A DNA stretch of 64,000 nucleotides, from the NCBI RefSeq assembly GCF_001278705.1, contig NZ_CP012600.1, forward strand, positions 3,879,417 to 3,943,416. The letters are read 5' to 3'. Each line of letters begins with the position of its first letter. Position 1 is the first letter of the stretch. The notes under the pieces were generated by a model that was not told the origin of the DNA, did not search any database, and worked only from the letters and a program-made list of their open reading frames with translations. This document shows, one piece after another, positions 45,610 through 53,708 of this stretch. A program made the translations under genes and the position numbers. Source of the DNA: Bacillus gobiensis. GTDB taxonomy: Bacteria > Bacillota > Bacilli > Bacillales > Bacillaceae.

Positions 45610-45873
45610 ATGAGATATATAAAAGCAAACGCTATTTTACCTGAGAAGCTGATTGAAGAAATTCAAAAGTATGTCCAAGGAGAAACCATTTATATTCCTA
45701 AACCAAAAACGGAATATCAAAAATGGGGAACACGTTCCGGAGGAAGAAAGGTAATTGATGACAGAAACGCCTCTATTAAACGAGCTTTTAAAAGGGGCCG
45801 GACGATTCAGCAACTATCTGAGGAATATTTCCTTTCAATAGAAACGATCAAAAAAATTGTGTATTCTAAATAG
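45610..45873 (+). CDS. CD3324-family small helix-turn-helix protein
   Basis: The 87-residue protein shows the CD3324-family pattern: ANAILPEKLIEEIQKYVQGE, then TIYIPKPKTEYQKWGTRSGG, then a C-terminal helix-turn-helix (KRGRTIQQLSEEYFLSIETI). The family is common in Bacillus and Clostridium and may bind DNA, but no target is known. AGGCAGGA is close to the ATG. A short gap separates it from the FusB-like gene; cotranscription is possible. Confidence 0.8.
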   Translation: MRYIKANAILPEKLIEEIQKYVQGETIYIPKPKTEYQKWGTRSGGRKVIDDRNASIKRAFKRGRTIQQLSEEYFLSIETIKKIVYSK

Positions 45874-46009
45874 GTACGATAAGCACTGGTCATCGATGAT
45901 CGGTGCTTTTTGTATGTCGAGTTTGTTTATCAATCATCTTCTGCATTTCATAAAAATAGCGGATCTTTTAAAATATAAAAGGACTAACAAGTCAGGAGGC
46001 GTATTTAAA

Positions 46010-46648
46010 ATGGAACCCTTTATAAGAAGCGATCAGTATAATTTTATCCGAACTCAGACACAGATCTTAATAAATGGCCACTTGTCTGTTAACGATAAGA
46101 AGGTTCTTCATGCGCTAAAATTGATCACGGTAGAAAAAGTCATACAATTATTCGAAGACATTAACGATGAGCAAAAACAATTGCTGAACCCGATTGTTAA
46201 TGTCGAAGATAAGACATGCGCTGAAGAATTTCTATTACAGGTAGAGCCGTATGTCATCCCATTTAAAAATATAACGGAACAAAGGATAAAGAAATTATTC
46301 CCTAAAGCAAAGAAGCTGAAGATTCCTTCGTTAGAGGATATGGATTTGAAAGAGATGTCATACTTGGGCTGGAATGATATAGGTTCAAATAAAAAATATA
46401 TTGTTACCGAGTTGGATCAAAAGCTAATCGGGCTGCAAGGTACATTTAAAAACATCAATCAAAAAGGAATTTGTGCGCTGTGCAACGGGTTTGAAGAGGT
46501 GGGTTTATTTGTTTCCGAATCAAAAGGATCAGGAAAAGGCACATTTACTAAAAGAGGAAATTACATTTGCCAAGACAGCCAGAAATGTAATCACAATATG
46601 ACTACATTGGATAAATTACATGATTTTATTGAGAGGCTGACGAAATGA
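46010..46648 (+). CDS. FusB-type elongation factor G-binding protein
   Basis: The 212-residue protein has the FusB/FusC plan: a helical N-terminal domain (RSDQYNFIRTQTQILINGHL) and a treble-clef zinc domain. The four Cys ligands are C155 and C158 (ICALCNGF) with C187 and C193 (NYICQDSQKCN). FusB-family proteins bind EF-G, free it from stalled ribosomes and so give resistance to fusidic acid. Bacillus chromosomal copies are common and may act in normal translation. The start at 46010 has AGGAGG ten bases upstream. Confidence 0.9.
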   Translation: MEPFIRSDQYNFIRTQTQILINGHLSVNDKKVLHALKLITVEKVIQLFEDINDEQKQLLNPIVNVEDKTCAEEFLLQVEPYVIPFKNITEQRIKKLFPKAKKLKIPSLEDMDLKEMSYLGWNDIGSNKKYIVTELDQKLIGLQGTFKNINQKGICALCNGFEEVGLFVSESKGSGKGTFTKRGNYICQDSQKCNHNMTTLDKLHDFIERLTK

Positions 46649-46665
46649 GTAAATACGGTAAAAGA

Positions 46666-46705
46666 AAAAGATAGATACAAGCAATTTAGCTTGATCTATC
46701 TTTTG
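46666..46705. terminator. Bidirectional terminator after the FusB-like gene
   Basis: AAAAGATAGAT-A-CAAGC pairs with GCTTG-ATCTATCTTTT around AATTTA. The T-rich arm serves the + strand; the A-rich arm gives T residues on the minus strand. Confidence 0.8.
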
Positions 46706-46726
46706 GCACTAAGCAGCAAGCCTGTT

Positions 46727-47155
46727 TTAATCTCCTATATTCAGTACCCATTGACGCAGCTTGTTTTTCGGGTAGTATACATTGCCATTTAACGTAATAT
46801 GCGGGATGTTTGGGTATTCTTGAATTAGCACTTTTGCATCTTCTTTAGATACACCTAAAAAATCATGGACTTCACTTCAATCAAGAAGTTCGAGCTCGTC
46901 ATCCTCATCTAGCTTTTCAATAAAATTAACCCCGTTTGGGTTTTTGAAATTTTTTATAAAATGTATGGGTGAAGGAAGCGTTTCAGGCAGAAATTTTAAT
47001 AAATCGTTTTTTCGTGATTTCAAATCTTCTTTATGATTCTTTTTGTAAGCTATCCAAAACTCAATTGATTCATTCCATTCCTCTTTTGTTTCAGGAAATA
47101 CTAAAAAACCCGATACATGCATTTCTTTATACCAATCGATTGTGAAATATTTCAA
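46727..47155 (-). pseudogene. Small protein with C-terminal HTH-like part, split by in-frame TGA
   Basis: From TTG 47155 (GGAGG seven bases upstream) the frame encodes 92 residues (KYFTIDWYKEMHVSGFLVFP onward) and stops at TGA 46877-46879. The same frame goes on for 49 codons: SEVHDFLGVSKEDAKVLIQE, then YPNIPHITLNGNVYYPKNKL and RQWVLNIGD. That second part resembles excisionase-type winged helices and has no start codon of its own, so it must be the rest of the gene. The TGA probably replaces TGG. Family otherwise unknown to me. Confidence 0.65.
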
Positions 47156-47195
47156 AGAAAGTCCTCCTTACTTAGTGCTAACCATCTGGCATTCG

Positions 47196-47585
47196 TTAAT
47201 TTATCCAATACACTCCACCTGAAGAAGGTGTAAATCCACAAGTTTTATAAAAATTAGCATGATGAGAATCATATGATACAGTTACGATTCCTAATCCCAT
47301 CGCCTGGGCTTCCTTTAGCAGCTCCTTTACTAAATCAACGCCAATCCCTTTTTTCTGATAATTAGGATGAACAATGATGTCTTCCAAATAACCATGTTCT
47401 AATCCCATCCCGCAAACGTAACCAAAAGCTATTAATTTATTTTCGTCCCTGGCTCCAGCCCAAAAATTACAACGCTCGAATAAAGCTGGATAATCGTTGT
47501 CACGCCTGCCCCAACCAACAAGCTCTCTTAATTCCGGCACTTCATGATTAGCTATTGGCAAGTTAATGATAATTTCAAATTTCAC
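47196..47585 (-). CDS. GNAT N-acetyltransferase
   Basis: The 129-residue protein has the GNAT signature strand and loop DIIVHPNYQKKGIGVDLVKE (residues about 70-89), with R/Q-x-x-G-x-G/A given by QKKGIG, and the final NFYKTCGFTPSSGGVYWIN. It binds acetyl-CoA and acetylates an unknown small molecule. It starts at GTG after AGGGGA. It lies between two damaged genes on the same strand and may belong to one transcript with them. Confidence 0.86.
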   Translation of the reverse strand: MKFEIIINLPIANHEVPELRELVGWGRRDNDYPALFERCNFWAGARDENKLIAFGYVCGMGLEHGYLEDIIVHPNYQKKGIGVDLVKELLKEAQAMGLGIVTVSYDSHHANFYKTCGFTPSSGGVYWIN

Positions 47586-47619
47586 GAATAAGATCTTCCC
47601 CTATTTTTAAAATTTTATA

Positions 47620-48310
47620 TCATTTATGATGTATGTAATTAAACAAGATAAACGTCATCATGAGCAAGGCTTCTATTTCTTTAAAGCTTTCGACAGCTTC
47701 AAAATGGTATTGAGATTTCAATAAAGCGGACCGCTTCCCCCTCGCAATCACTCGATTATTAATTAACACTTCTGTTTTTGAATCTATGCTAATAGAAGAT
47801 TTATAGTAGTATGTATTGTCTTCTAATTCTAAAAATAACCCTTCTTGGAGCTTAGTAGAGTTTTTAAGGGAGTAATCCGTTTTAACTTTTCCTATCATTT
47901 GATCGTTTTGATAAATGTGACACGTTCCGTTTGATCGAAATAACTTCTTTTTTTGCTCAACGAACGTAAAATGGTCTCCATTTTGTAAGTACAACCTCAT
48001 TGAAGGCATGTTGCCACCAATGCCGATAGAAACGATGATACTCGCCTTCTTTTTGATTTCCTTTATAGAGCAATTTTTTTTCGGTTGAATATCGTTCCTT
48101 CATAAGAGTGTTCCAACCGTCAACTGTTTCATTTGGGGTGTATGTAAAGTCGCGTTTCATTTGCCATTTGTGAATCAGCCAGAGAATAAAAACGCCAGCA
48201 AGGAATAAAGACAGCGTGTAAAATTGATGCATTTCAAATTTCCCAATGACAATCAATCGAATAATCATTGCTATCAAGAGAACAATAAATAAAAACAACA
48301 ATCTTCCCAA
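47620..48310 (-). pseudogene. Tubby C-terminal-like membrane-anchored protein, frameshifted
   Basis: The first frame (TTG 48310, GGGAGGAG nine bases upstream) gives two membrane helices (LLFLFIVLLIAMIIRLIVIG and TLSLFLAGVFILWLIHKW) and then YKGNQKEGEYHRFYRHWWQH. Near the TTTT run at 47981-47984 the reading moves by one base and continues NGDHFTFVEQKKKLFRSNGT, IYQNDQMIGKVKTDYSLKNS and NTYYYKSSISIDSKTEVLIN, a tubby-C-like strand pattern. The second frame has no ribosome site, so one gene with a one-base loss in a homopolymer is more likely than two overlapping genes. Confidence 0.62.
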
Positions 48311-48410
48311 ACTGTCTCACTCCTCCCTTTCGATTCATACGATCGCAAAAGAAGAAAAGTTTCATAATTGTAATTTTGAGCAATTACTGAAGTGAGTTGA
48401 GACTGCCTTA

Positions 48411-48447
48411 AAAAAACCAGCTCACTGTTGCAGAAGCGAGCTGGTTC
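48411..48447 (-). terminator. Terminator after mtlD
   Basis: Read leftward, AACCAGCTC pairs with GAGCTGGTT and is followed by a run of T. Confidence 0.88.
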
Positions 48448-48453
48448 CTTATA

Positions 48454-49698
48454 CTATAATGTTAATTTAGCTTTTTCCCTAAGTTGGTATTTATGCTTGA
48501 ATTCTTTATATTTATTGGCGATTCTGTTGTGGATCGGGTGAGAGCTTGGAATTCCTAAATATTTAGTGATGACTTGATTGATTCCATTTTTACGGATAGC
48601 TTGCTTCAATTTGATGGCTTCATGGTCTTTAGAGTAATCAAAAAGCAGTGCAGCAGCCATGGCTTTTGTCAGATGGGAAACGTCCATGCCTAAATCATAC
48701 GTTTGCAGGGTAGGTCGAACTAAGCGGTCACCTTTAGATAGCTTGCGAATCGGGGCGCGTCCAACACGTACAACCTTATCGGTCAAGCCTGGGTTTGAAA
48801 ATCGATTAAGGATATTATTAATATATTTCTCATGCTCCGTTTCATCCAGCTGGTATTTTTCTGTTAACAAACTACCGGTTTCATACATGACTTTTTTAAT
48901 TTCTGCTTTTAATTTTGGATCGTCCATGACTTCTTGGATCGTTGAATATCCTTGAAGATAGCCATAATATGCTGCGCAGCAATGGCCGGTATTGACAGTG
49001 AATAGTTTACGTTCGATAAAGGCTTCAAGGGAATCTACTAATTTAATATCCTTTATTTCTGGCAGTCCTCCAAGCATTTCGGAACGGTCAATAACCCATT
49101 CAAAATAAGGCTCGACGGTTACTTCAAGCGGATCTTCATGGTTCTGTGCTGGCACGATTCGATCGACAGCTGCATTCGGAAATGCTACGTAGCGATCTGC
49201 TTTTTCGTGAAGGTCCTTTTGGATATGCTCGTAAACATATTTTTTCAGCTTAGAGCTTGCTCCAATCCCATTTTCGCAGGCGATAATATGAAGAGGGCGG
49301 GTGTTGCTTTGCAACCTAAGCTCAATGCCATCTGCGATTTTCTTAGCTATATTCTGTAAATTTGATACACCAACAGCTGTCGTTATGAGATCGGTCTCCG
49401 CGATGCGTTTAGCCACGGAAGCTTTATCTTGTGAAGAGATGGCAGTGATATTTTTTACATCAATTTGATCGTTTGTTTGGTTGGCGATATAGACGGAGTA
49501 TTGTTTTCGTTGCTTGAGAAGGGAAATTTTCTTTTTGTTTCGTGTAACAAAACATACCTCATAACCTGACTTTGATAGCAGTAGTCCGATAAATCCTCTG
49601 CCAATGTTTCCTGCTCCAAAATGTACAGCATGTGGCTTGCCTGAGAGTTTTAACGGGTGTGCGTCTGAATCGTTATTTTCTTTAAACGATTTATTCAT
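48454..49698 (-). CDS. mtlD: Mannitol-1-phosphate 5-dehydrogenase
   Basis: The 414-residue protein has the MtlD core. The NAD-binding motif is HAVHFGAGNIGRGFIGLLLS (about residues 24-43), followed by FPNAAVDRIVP, the active-site lysine region FIERKLFTVNTGHCCAAYYG and LRVGRAPIRKL-like KVVRVGRAPIRKLSKGDRLV. It oxidises mannitol-1-phosphate to fructose-6-phosphate with NAD+ in the cytosol. It is about 30 residues longer than usual because of an N-terminal extension (MNKSFKENNDSDAHPLKLSG). GGAG with nine bases spacing supports that start. No mtlA/mtlF PTS gene adjoins it; a HAD phosphatase gene lies upstream on the same strand. Confidence 0.94.
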   Translation of the reverse strand: MNKSFKENNDSDAHPLKLSGKPHAVHFGAGNIGRGFIGLLLSKSGYEVCFVTRNKKKISLLKQRKQYSVYIANQTNDQIDVKNITAISSQDKASVAKRIAETDLITTAVGVSNLQNIAKKIADGIELRLQSNTRPLHIIACENGIGASSKLKKYVYEHIQKDLHEKADRYVAFPNAAVDRIVPAQNHEDPLEVTVEPYFEWVIDRSEMLGGLPEIKDIKLVDSLEAFIERKLFTVNTGHCCAAYYGYLQGYSTIQEVMDDPKLKAEIKKVMYETGSLLTEKYQLDETEHEKYINNILNRFSNPGLTDKVVRVGRAPIRKLSKGDRLVRPTLQTYDLGMDVSHLTKAMAAALLFDYSKDHEAIKLKQAIRKNGINQVITKYLGIPSSHPIHNRIANKYKEFKHKYQLREKAKLTL

Positions 49699-49871
49699 AG
49701 GCTTTCTCTCCTTTTATATTCATTTTTTGAAAGTGTAAGTTTTCCGCCTAGCGCTGCTTATGCATGTATTTAGAATCATCGCCAGTACTTCCTTCACTTA
49801 TAAAATTGTACAGTCGCCCTGCCGAAGAAATCGGCAAGGAAACTGTTGTTTACTGTAACTCTTTCAATCTA

Positions 49872-50540
49872 TTATTTTACTTTTTGGAGTAAGTTTTCGA
49901 TTAGCTCATCTAATTCATGGCTTTCTAATGAATCAATCGTGTGATGGCCAGTGCTAAACGGCAGCTGCTCTGTAATGGTGTTTTTAATTACGACAGTATG
50001 AATACCGGCTTTAACGGCTGCACGTGCTCCATTTGGAGAATCTTCGATAGCAATTGCCTCACTGGCTTCCACTCCTAAATGATCTAATGCCTTCAAATAT
50101 ACCGCAGGATCAGGCTTTACATTCTCAACATCATCAGCTGTTGAGAAGCAGTCAAAGTAATCGGCGATGCCGAGCTGGTTCACGTATTTCTCAACCCACT
50201 CCATATGAGAACTTGTTGCAAGGCCTATTTTTAGTCCTGCAGCCTTTGCGGCCTTTAAATAATCCAGAACTCCAAGTCTGATGGCTTCTTTTTCCATTAA
50301 TTCGGTGTGTCTTGATTGGATTGCTTCTCTGAATTCATCAAGGTCTATTGCAATATTATGATGTGTACTTAAATAAGTGTAAGGATTAAAGGAGTGGAGG
50401 CTGGTACCGAGGCATTCTGAATATTTTTCTAATGTTAATTCAACTCCATGTTCTTTATACGCATCTCGAAAAGCGACATACCAAGCCGTCTCTGTGTCAA
50501 TAATTGTGCCGTCGAAATCAAAAATAATAGCTTTAATCAT
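49872..50540 (-). CDS. HAD-superfamily hydrolase (YhcW/beta-phosphoglucomutase-like)
   Basis: The 222-residue protein begins MIKAIIFDFDGTIIDTETAW, the catalytic DxDGT motif, with motif II in GLATSSHMEWV and motif III/IV in KPDPAVYLKALDHL and IAIEDSPNGARAAVKAG. The cap domain is of the alpha-helical C1 type (about 17-85). These enzymes dephosphorylate or isomerise sugar phosphates. Bacillus subtilis YhcW is the closest known form. I set the start at 50540 because AAAGGA lies nine bases upstream; a frame to 50579 lacks a site. It lies before mtlD and may belong to sugar-alcohol metabolism. Confidence 0.88.
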   Translation of the reverse strand: MIKAIIFDFDGTIIDTETAWYVAFRDAYKEHGVELTLEKYSECLGTSLHSFNPYTYLSTHHNIAIDLDEFREAIQSRHTELMEKEAIRLGVLDYLKAAKAAGLKIGLATSSHMEWVEKYVNQLGIADYFDCFSTADDVENVKPDPAVYLKALDHLGVEASEAIAIEDSPNGARAAVKAGIHTVVIKNTITEQLPFSTGHHTIDSLESHELDELIENLLQKVK

Positions 50541-51044
50541 ATAAGTTTCCTTTCTCCCTTCAAATAAATTATTTGTCATGCTTCACAGCAGAGTGAACTA
50601 AAAAAATTACTTAAAATTCTTTAAAAATTTTGAATCTTATATATAACCGTAACATTAAGTAACAAGGGGTTCAAGGAATTTGCCGGGGAAGGGACAGGTT
50701 ATGTAATAAAACATAACATGTTAAAGCCTCATGATTATGACAATGGTATCGCTGTCACAAAAAATATAAAAAATTTTTTATGGAGTACAATGAAATCGGA
50801 TACATTCAAAAAACTTTAACAGCCAAATTTCATGATAAATTGTCTCTAGGACAGCTGAATTTCGATTGAAGGTTTCAAATCTATCACCTATAATAATAGT
50901 ATTGGAATAATTGTCACATATTTCCGCATGAAAACACCTCAGGTATGGCAATTTGGAATGAAGAATTGTGCCATAATTTTGTGTTTCATACGGATTTTTT
51001 TTTCTGAAAAACTGATAGCTAATATAGTTGGAAGGGTGAAGAGA
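50541..51044. other. 504-bp intergenic region before the exporter genes
   Basis: AT-rich, divergent between the HAD gene and the exporter operon. A 29-codon frame at 50779 (MEYNEIGYIQKTLTAKFHDK onward) has no ribosome site and is not called. No regulator gene or clear operator for the exporter was found. Confidence 0.45.
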
Positions 51045-52043
51045 ATGACCGGTACGAAAAATGTCCAAAACAAAGCTGATCTTGCCATTGAAGCATCTGG
51101 TCTCGCTAAAATATTCGGAAAAAATCGAGCGGTAGATGGAGTAGATTTGGCGATTCCTAAGGGGACCGTTTACGGGTTCTTAGGTCCGAACGGTGCTGGG
51201 AAAACGACGACGATTCGCATGCTGGCGACGCTCATTAAACCTGATGAAGGCAGTGCAAGGATACTTGGACATGACCTTGTTGAGGAGGCCGATGCAGTGC
51301 GCAGCCGTGTCAGTTTGACAGGACAATTCGCTTCGGTCGACGAAGACCTCTCCGGTATGGAGAATCTTATTTTGATCGCCCGGCTTATGGGATATACACG
51401 GAAACAGGCGAAAGAAAGGGCGAGTGAACTGCTCCATGCCTTTGGTTTGGAGGAGGCAGCTAAGCGCCAGGTGAAAAAATACTCGGGCGGGATGCGGCGG
51501 CGGATTGATATTGCTGCCAGCATCATCGTCTTGCCCGATCTTTTGTTTCTTGATGAACCGACCACAGGGCTTGACCCTCGAAGCCGTAATCAAATTTGGG
51601 ATATTGTTCGGGAGCTTGTGGGCTTAGGGACGACTGTTTTGTTAACGACACAGTATCTTGACGAGGCTGATCAGCTGGCTGATCGAATTGCAGTGATTGA
51701 TCGAGGCAAGATCATTGCGGAAGGGACAAGCGGCGAGTTAAAAGCGTCTGTAGGAACGGGGACACTGCATATAAGACTGCTTGACCCGGAAACACGGCCG
51801 CAGGCGGAAAAGCTGCTGGCTGAAAAACTTGATACGTCTATAACTCTCGCATCTGACCCGGTAGCACTTTCCGCCCGGGTAACTGACACCGAGCGTGTAG
51901 CATTTGCTCTCGGCGAACTCGCACGTGCCGGTATTAAGATCGCTGATTTTTCCCTTGGACAGCCGAGTCTTGACGAAGTGTTTCTTACATTAACTGGCCG
52001 TCCGGCAGAAGAGGATGCTATGAAGGAGGAGGTAGGGTCATGA
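51045..52043 (+). CDS. ABC exporter ATPase (DrrA/daunorubicin-resistance type)
   Basis: The 332-residue protein has Walker [10 protein letters not shown], the DrrA-type Q-loop region [20 protein letters not shown], signature [15 protein letters not shown], Walker [17 protein letters not shown] and a C-terminal extension of about 100 residues ([20 protein letters not shown]) that is typical of DrrA. It drives export of drugs or lipophilic compounds with the permease encoded next. The start at 51045 follows GAAGGGTGAAGAG; earlier starts in the same frame lack a site. The coding sequence is clearly richer in G+C than its neighbours, which suggests acquisition by transfer. Confidence 0.92.
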   Translation: MTGTKNVQNKADLAIEASGLAKIFGKNRAVDGVDLAIPKGTVYGFLGPNGAGKTTTIRMLATLIKPDEGSARILGHDLVEEADAVRSRVSLTGQFASVDEDLSGMENLILIARLMGYTRKQAKERASELLHAFGLEEAAKRQVKKYSGGMRRRIDIAASIIVLPDLLFLDEPTTGLDPRSRNQIWDIVRELVGLGTTVLLTTQYLDEADQLADRIAVIDRGKIIAEGTSGELKASVGTGTLHIRLLDPETRPQAEKLLAEKLDTSITLASDPVALSARVTDTERVAFALGELARAGIKIADFSLGQPSLDEVFLTLTGRPAEEDAMKEEVGS

Positions 52044-52864
52044 GTAGTCCAAATACGTCTGAGGATAAATTAAAGGCAGCGCTTTCGGCTCGTGTACGCC
52101 CGCAAAGACCAAATGGCTTAAACTCTTCGCTTACCTTTGGCTGGCGGGCGCTATTGAAGATTAAATATGTCCCGGAGCAGCTCTTTGATGTTACATTGTT
52201 CCCGGTTATGTTCACACTCATGTTTACGTATCTTTTCGGTGGTGCGCTCGCTGGCTCGACCGGAGAGTATTTACAGTTTTTGCTTCCGGGAATTTTAGTC
52301 CAAACCGTGGTATTCACGACGATCTATACCGGGGTTGCGTTAAACACGGATATCTCTAAAGGAATTTTTGACCGTTTCCGCTCTTTGCCGATATGGGGGC
52401 CGTCTCCGCTTGTTGGAGCCATGATTGCTGACACCGTCCGCTACAGCATTGCTTCGGTCATCGTGATTGTTCTCGGGTTAATACTCGGTTTTCGTCCGGC
52501 CGGCGGTGTACTTGGTGTGCTGCTTGGGATATTGCTGCTCCTCATTTTCGCCTTCAGCCTGGCTTGGATATTTACGATTCTCGGATTAGTGATGCGCACT
52601 CCGAATTCCGTGATGGGAGTAAGCATGACTGTGCTCTTTCCGCTCACGTTTGCCAGTAACATCTTCGTTAATCCGGAGACAATGCCCTCTTGGCTGCAGG
52701 CTTTCGTCAACGTCAACCCGATTACCCTCCTAGTGACGGCAGTCCGCGGCTTGATGCAAAACACGGCGACCTTTGGAGAGGTCGGCTGGGTTCTATTGGC
52801 ATCTGTTGTGATTACGGCTATTTTTGCACCGATTACGATGTATTTGTACCGGAACAAGCGATAA
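52040..52864 (+). CDS. ABC-2 type permease (DrrB type)
   Basis: The 274-residue protein has six predicted membrane segments and the ABC-2 pattern [60 protein letters not shown] and [20 protein letters not shown]. It forms the channel for the DrrA-type ATPase and overlaps its stop in ATGA, so translation is coupled. Like the ATPase gene, it is G+C-rich relative to the surroundings. A drug/antibiotic exporter role follows from the family; the substrate is unknown. Confidence 0.92.
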   Translation: MSSPNTSEDKLKAALSARVRPQRPNGLNSSLTFGWRALLKIKYVPEQLFDVTLFPVMFTLMFTYLFGGALAGSTGEYLQFLLPGILVQTVVFTTIYTGVALNTDISKGIFDRFRSLPIWGPSPLVGAMIADTVRYSIASVIVIVLGLILGFRPAGGVLGVLLGILLLLIFAFSLAWIFTILGLVMRTPNSVMGVSMTVLFPLTFASNIFVNPETMPSWLQAFVNVNPITLLVTAVRGLMQNTATFGEVGWVLLASVVITAIFAPITMYLYRNKR

Positions 52865-52980
52865 GAAGCTCAATATATAAAAATCATTTTGATGTCCCTT
52901 ATTATACTGAAGAAGAGGGAGAACAAGTGGCTTTAGTTTTACGAAGAATAAAATAGTTTCTAGGTAATAGAGTTTTCTCT

Positions 52981-53022
52981 AAAAGAGAAGTTTATCATTG
53001 TTTGGATAAACCTCTCTTTTAT
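52981..53022. terminator. Bidirectional terminator
   Basis: A 16-bp stem with one mismatch (52981-52996 with 53005-53020) has AAAA on one side and TTTT on the other, between converging genes. Confidence 0.85.
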
Positions 53023-53030
53023 TCATTAAT

Positions 53031-53597
53031 CTATTTAAATTTATATGTTACTGTCACTTCTTGAAAATTATTTGGTTCCATATAATCAAACACATATTTG
53101 ATCAATAATTCATTTGGTTCTTTCCATTCTAACTGATATGCTCCATTTAAAAAAGGTTTATAACCATCATCTGTTCTTATATTTGTTAAATGCGTCATAA
53201 ATAATCCCGAGTTTGACAATTGATAGATTTCACCATGTCCGGTTTCGATTATCAAAAAGCTCTCTTGACTATCTGGTGAAGAGAAAGTCGTATATTCAGC
53301 ATCGTAATATTCTAATCCATTTAACAATACTAGAGCAAAAATAAATGAACCGATACCTATTACAATTCCCCTGATTACTTTATCTTTTTGTTTATAATTA
53401 ATTAAATAAACTCCAGAAACAACCGTAGTAATTATGAATAGGCCATTGAGAAATTGATGATTAATTCCTTTTGCCGGGGTTCCAAATTGAATGTATATCC
53501 CTTTCATAGTAAACAAATATGAAATAAGTAAAAAAAACAGACTCAAAATTAAAGAAACTATTGAAATTTTAAGAAGTTCTTTATTGTTATATATCAT
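53031..53597 (-). CDS. Hypothetical membrane protein, 188 residues
   Basis: The protein has three membrane helices in the first 95 residues (SIVSLILSLFFLLISYLF, FLNGLFIITTVVSGVYLI, RGIVIGIGSFIFALVLLNGL) and a strand-rich outer or inner domain after it (EYTTFSSPDSQESFLIIETG, then EVTVTYKFK). I recognise no family. AGGAGATAAAT leads to the ATG. It has a terminator on its 3' side and stands alone on the minus strand, before the molybdopterin oxidoreductase gene. Confidence 0.7.
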   Translation of the reverse strand: MIYNNKELLKISIVSLILSLFFLLISYLFTMKGIYIQFGTPAKGINHQFLNGLFIITTVVSGVYLINYKQKDKVIRGIVIGIGSFIFALVLLNGLEYYDAEYTTFSSPDSQESFLIIETGHGEIYQLSNSGLFMTHLTNIRTDDGYKPFLNGAYQLEWKEPNELLIKYVFDYMEPNNFQEVTVTYKFK

Positions 53598-53708
53598 TAT
53601 TTATCTCCTATTTCTGCGGGGATTAAAAACAATACAATTTGGTCTGTCAAAATTTTTTTTTACTTTTCTCTCCCAAAGGAGAACCGGTTAGTAAAAGTCC
53701 CCAATTTT

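Noticed and set aside
52865..52956. Frame ending YKNHFDVPYYTEEEGEQVAL after the exporter
   Set aside because: It could be the tail of a lost gene, but there is no start and no family I can name.
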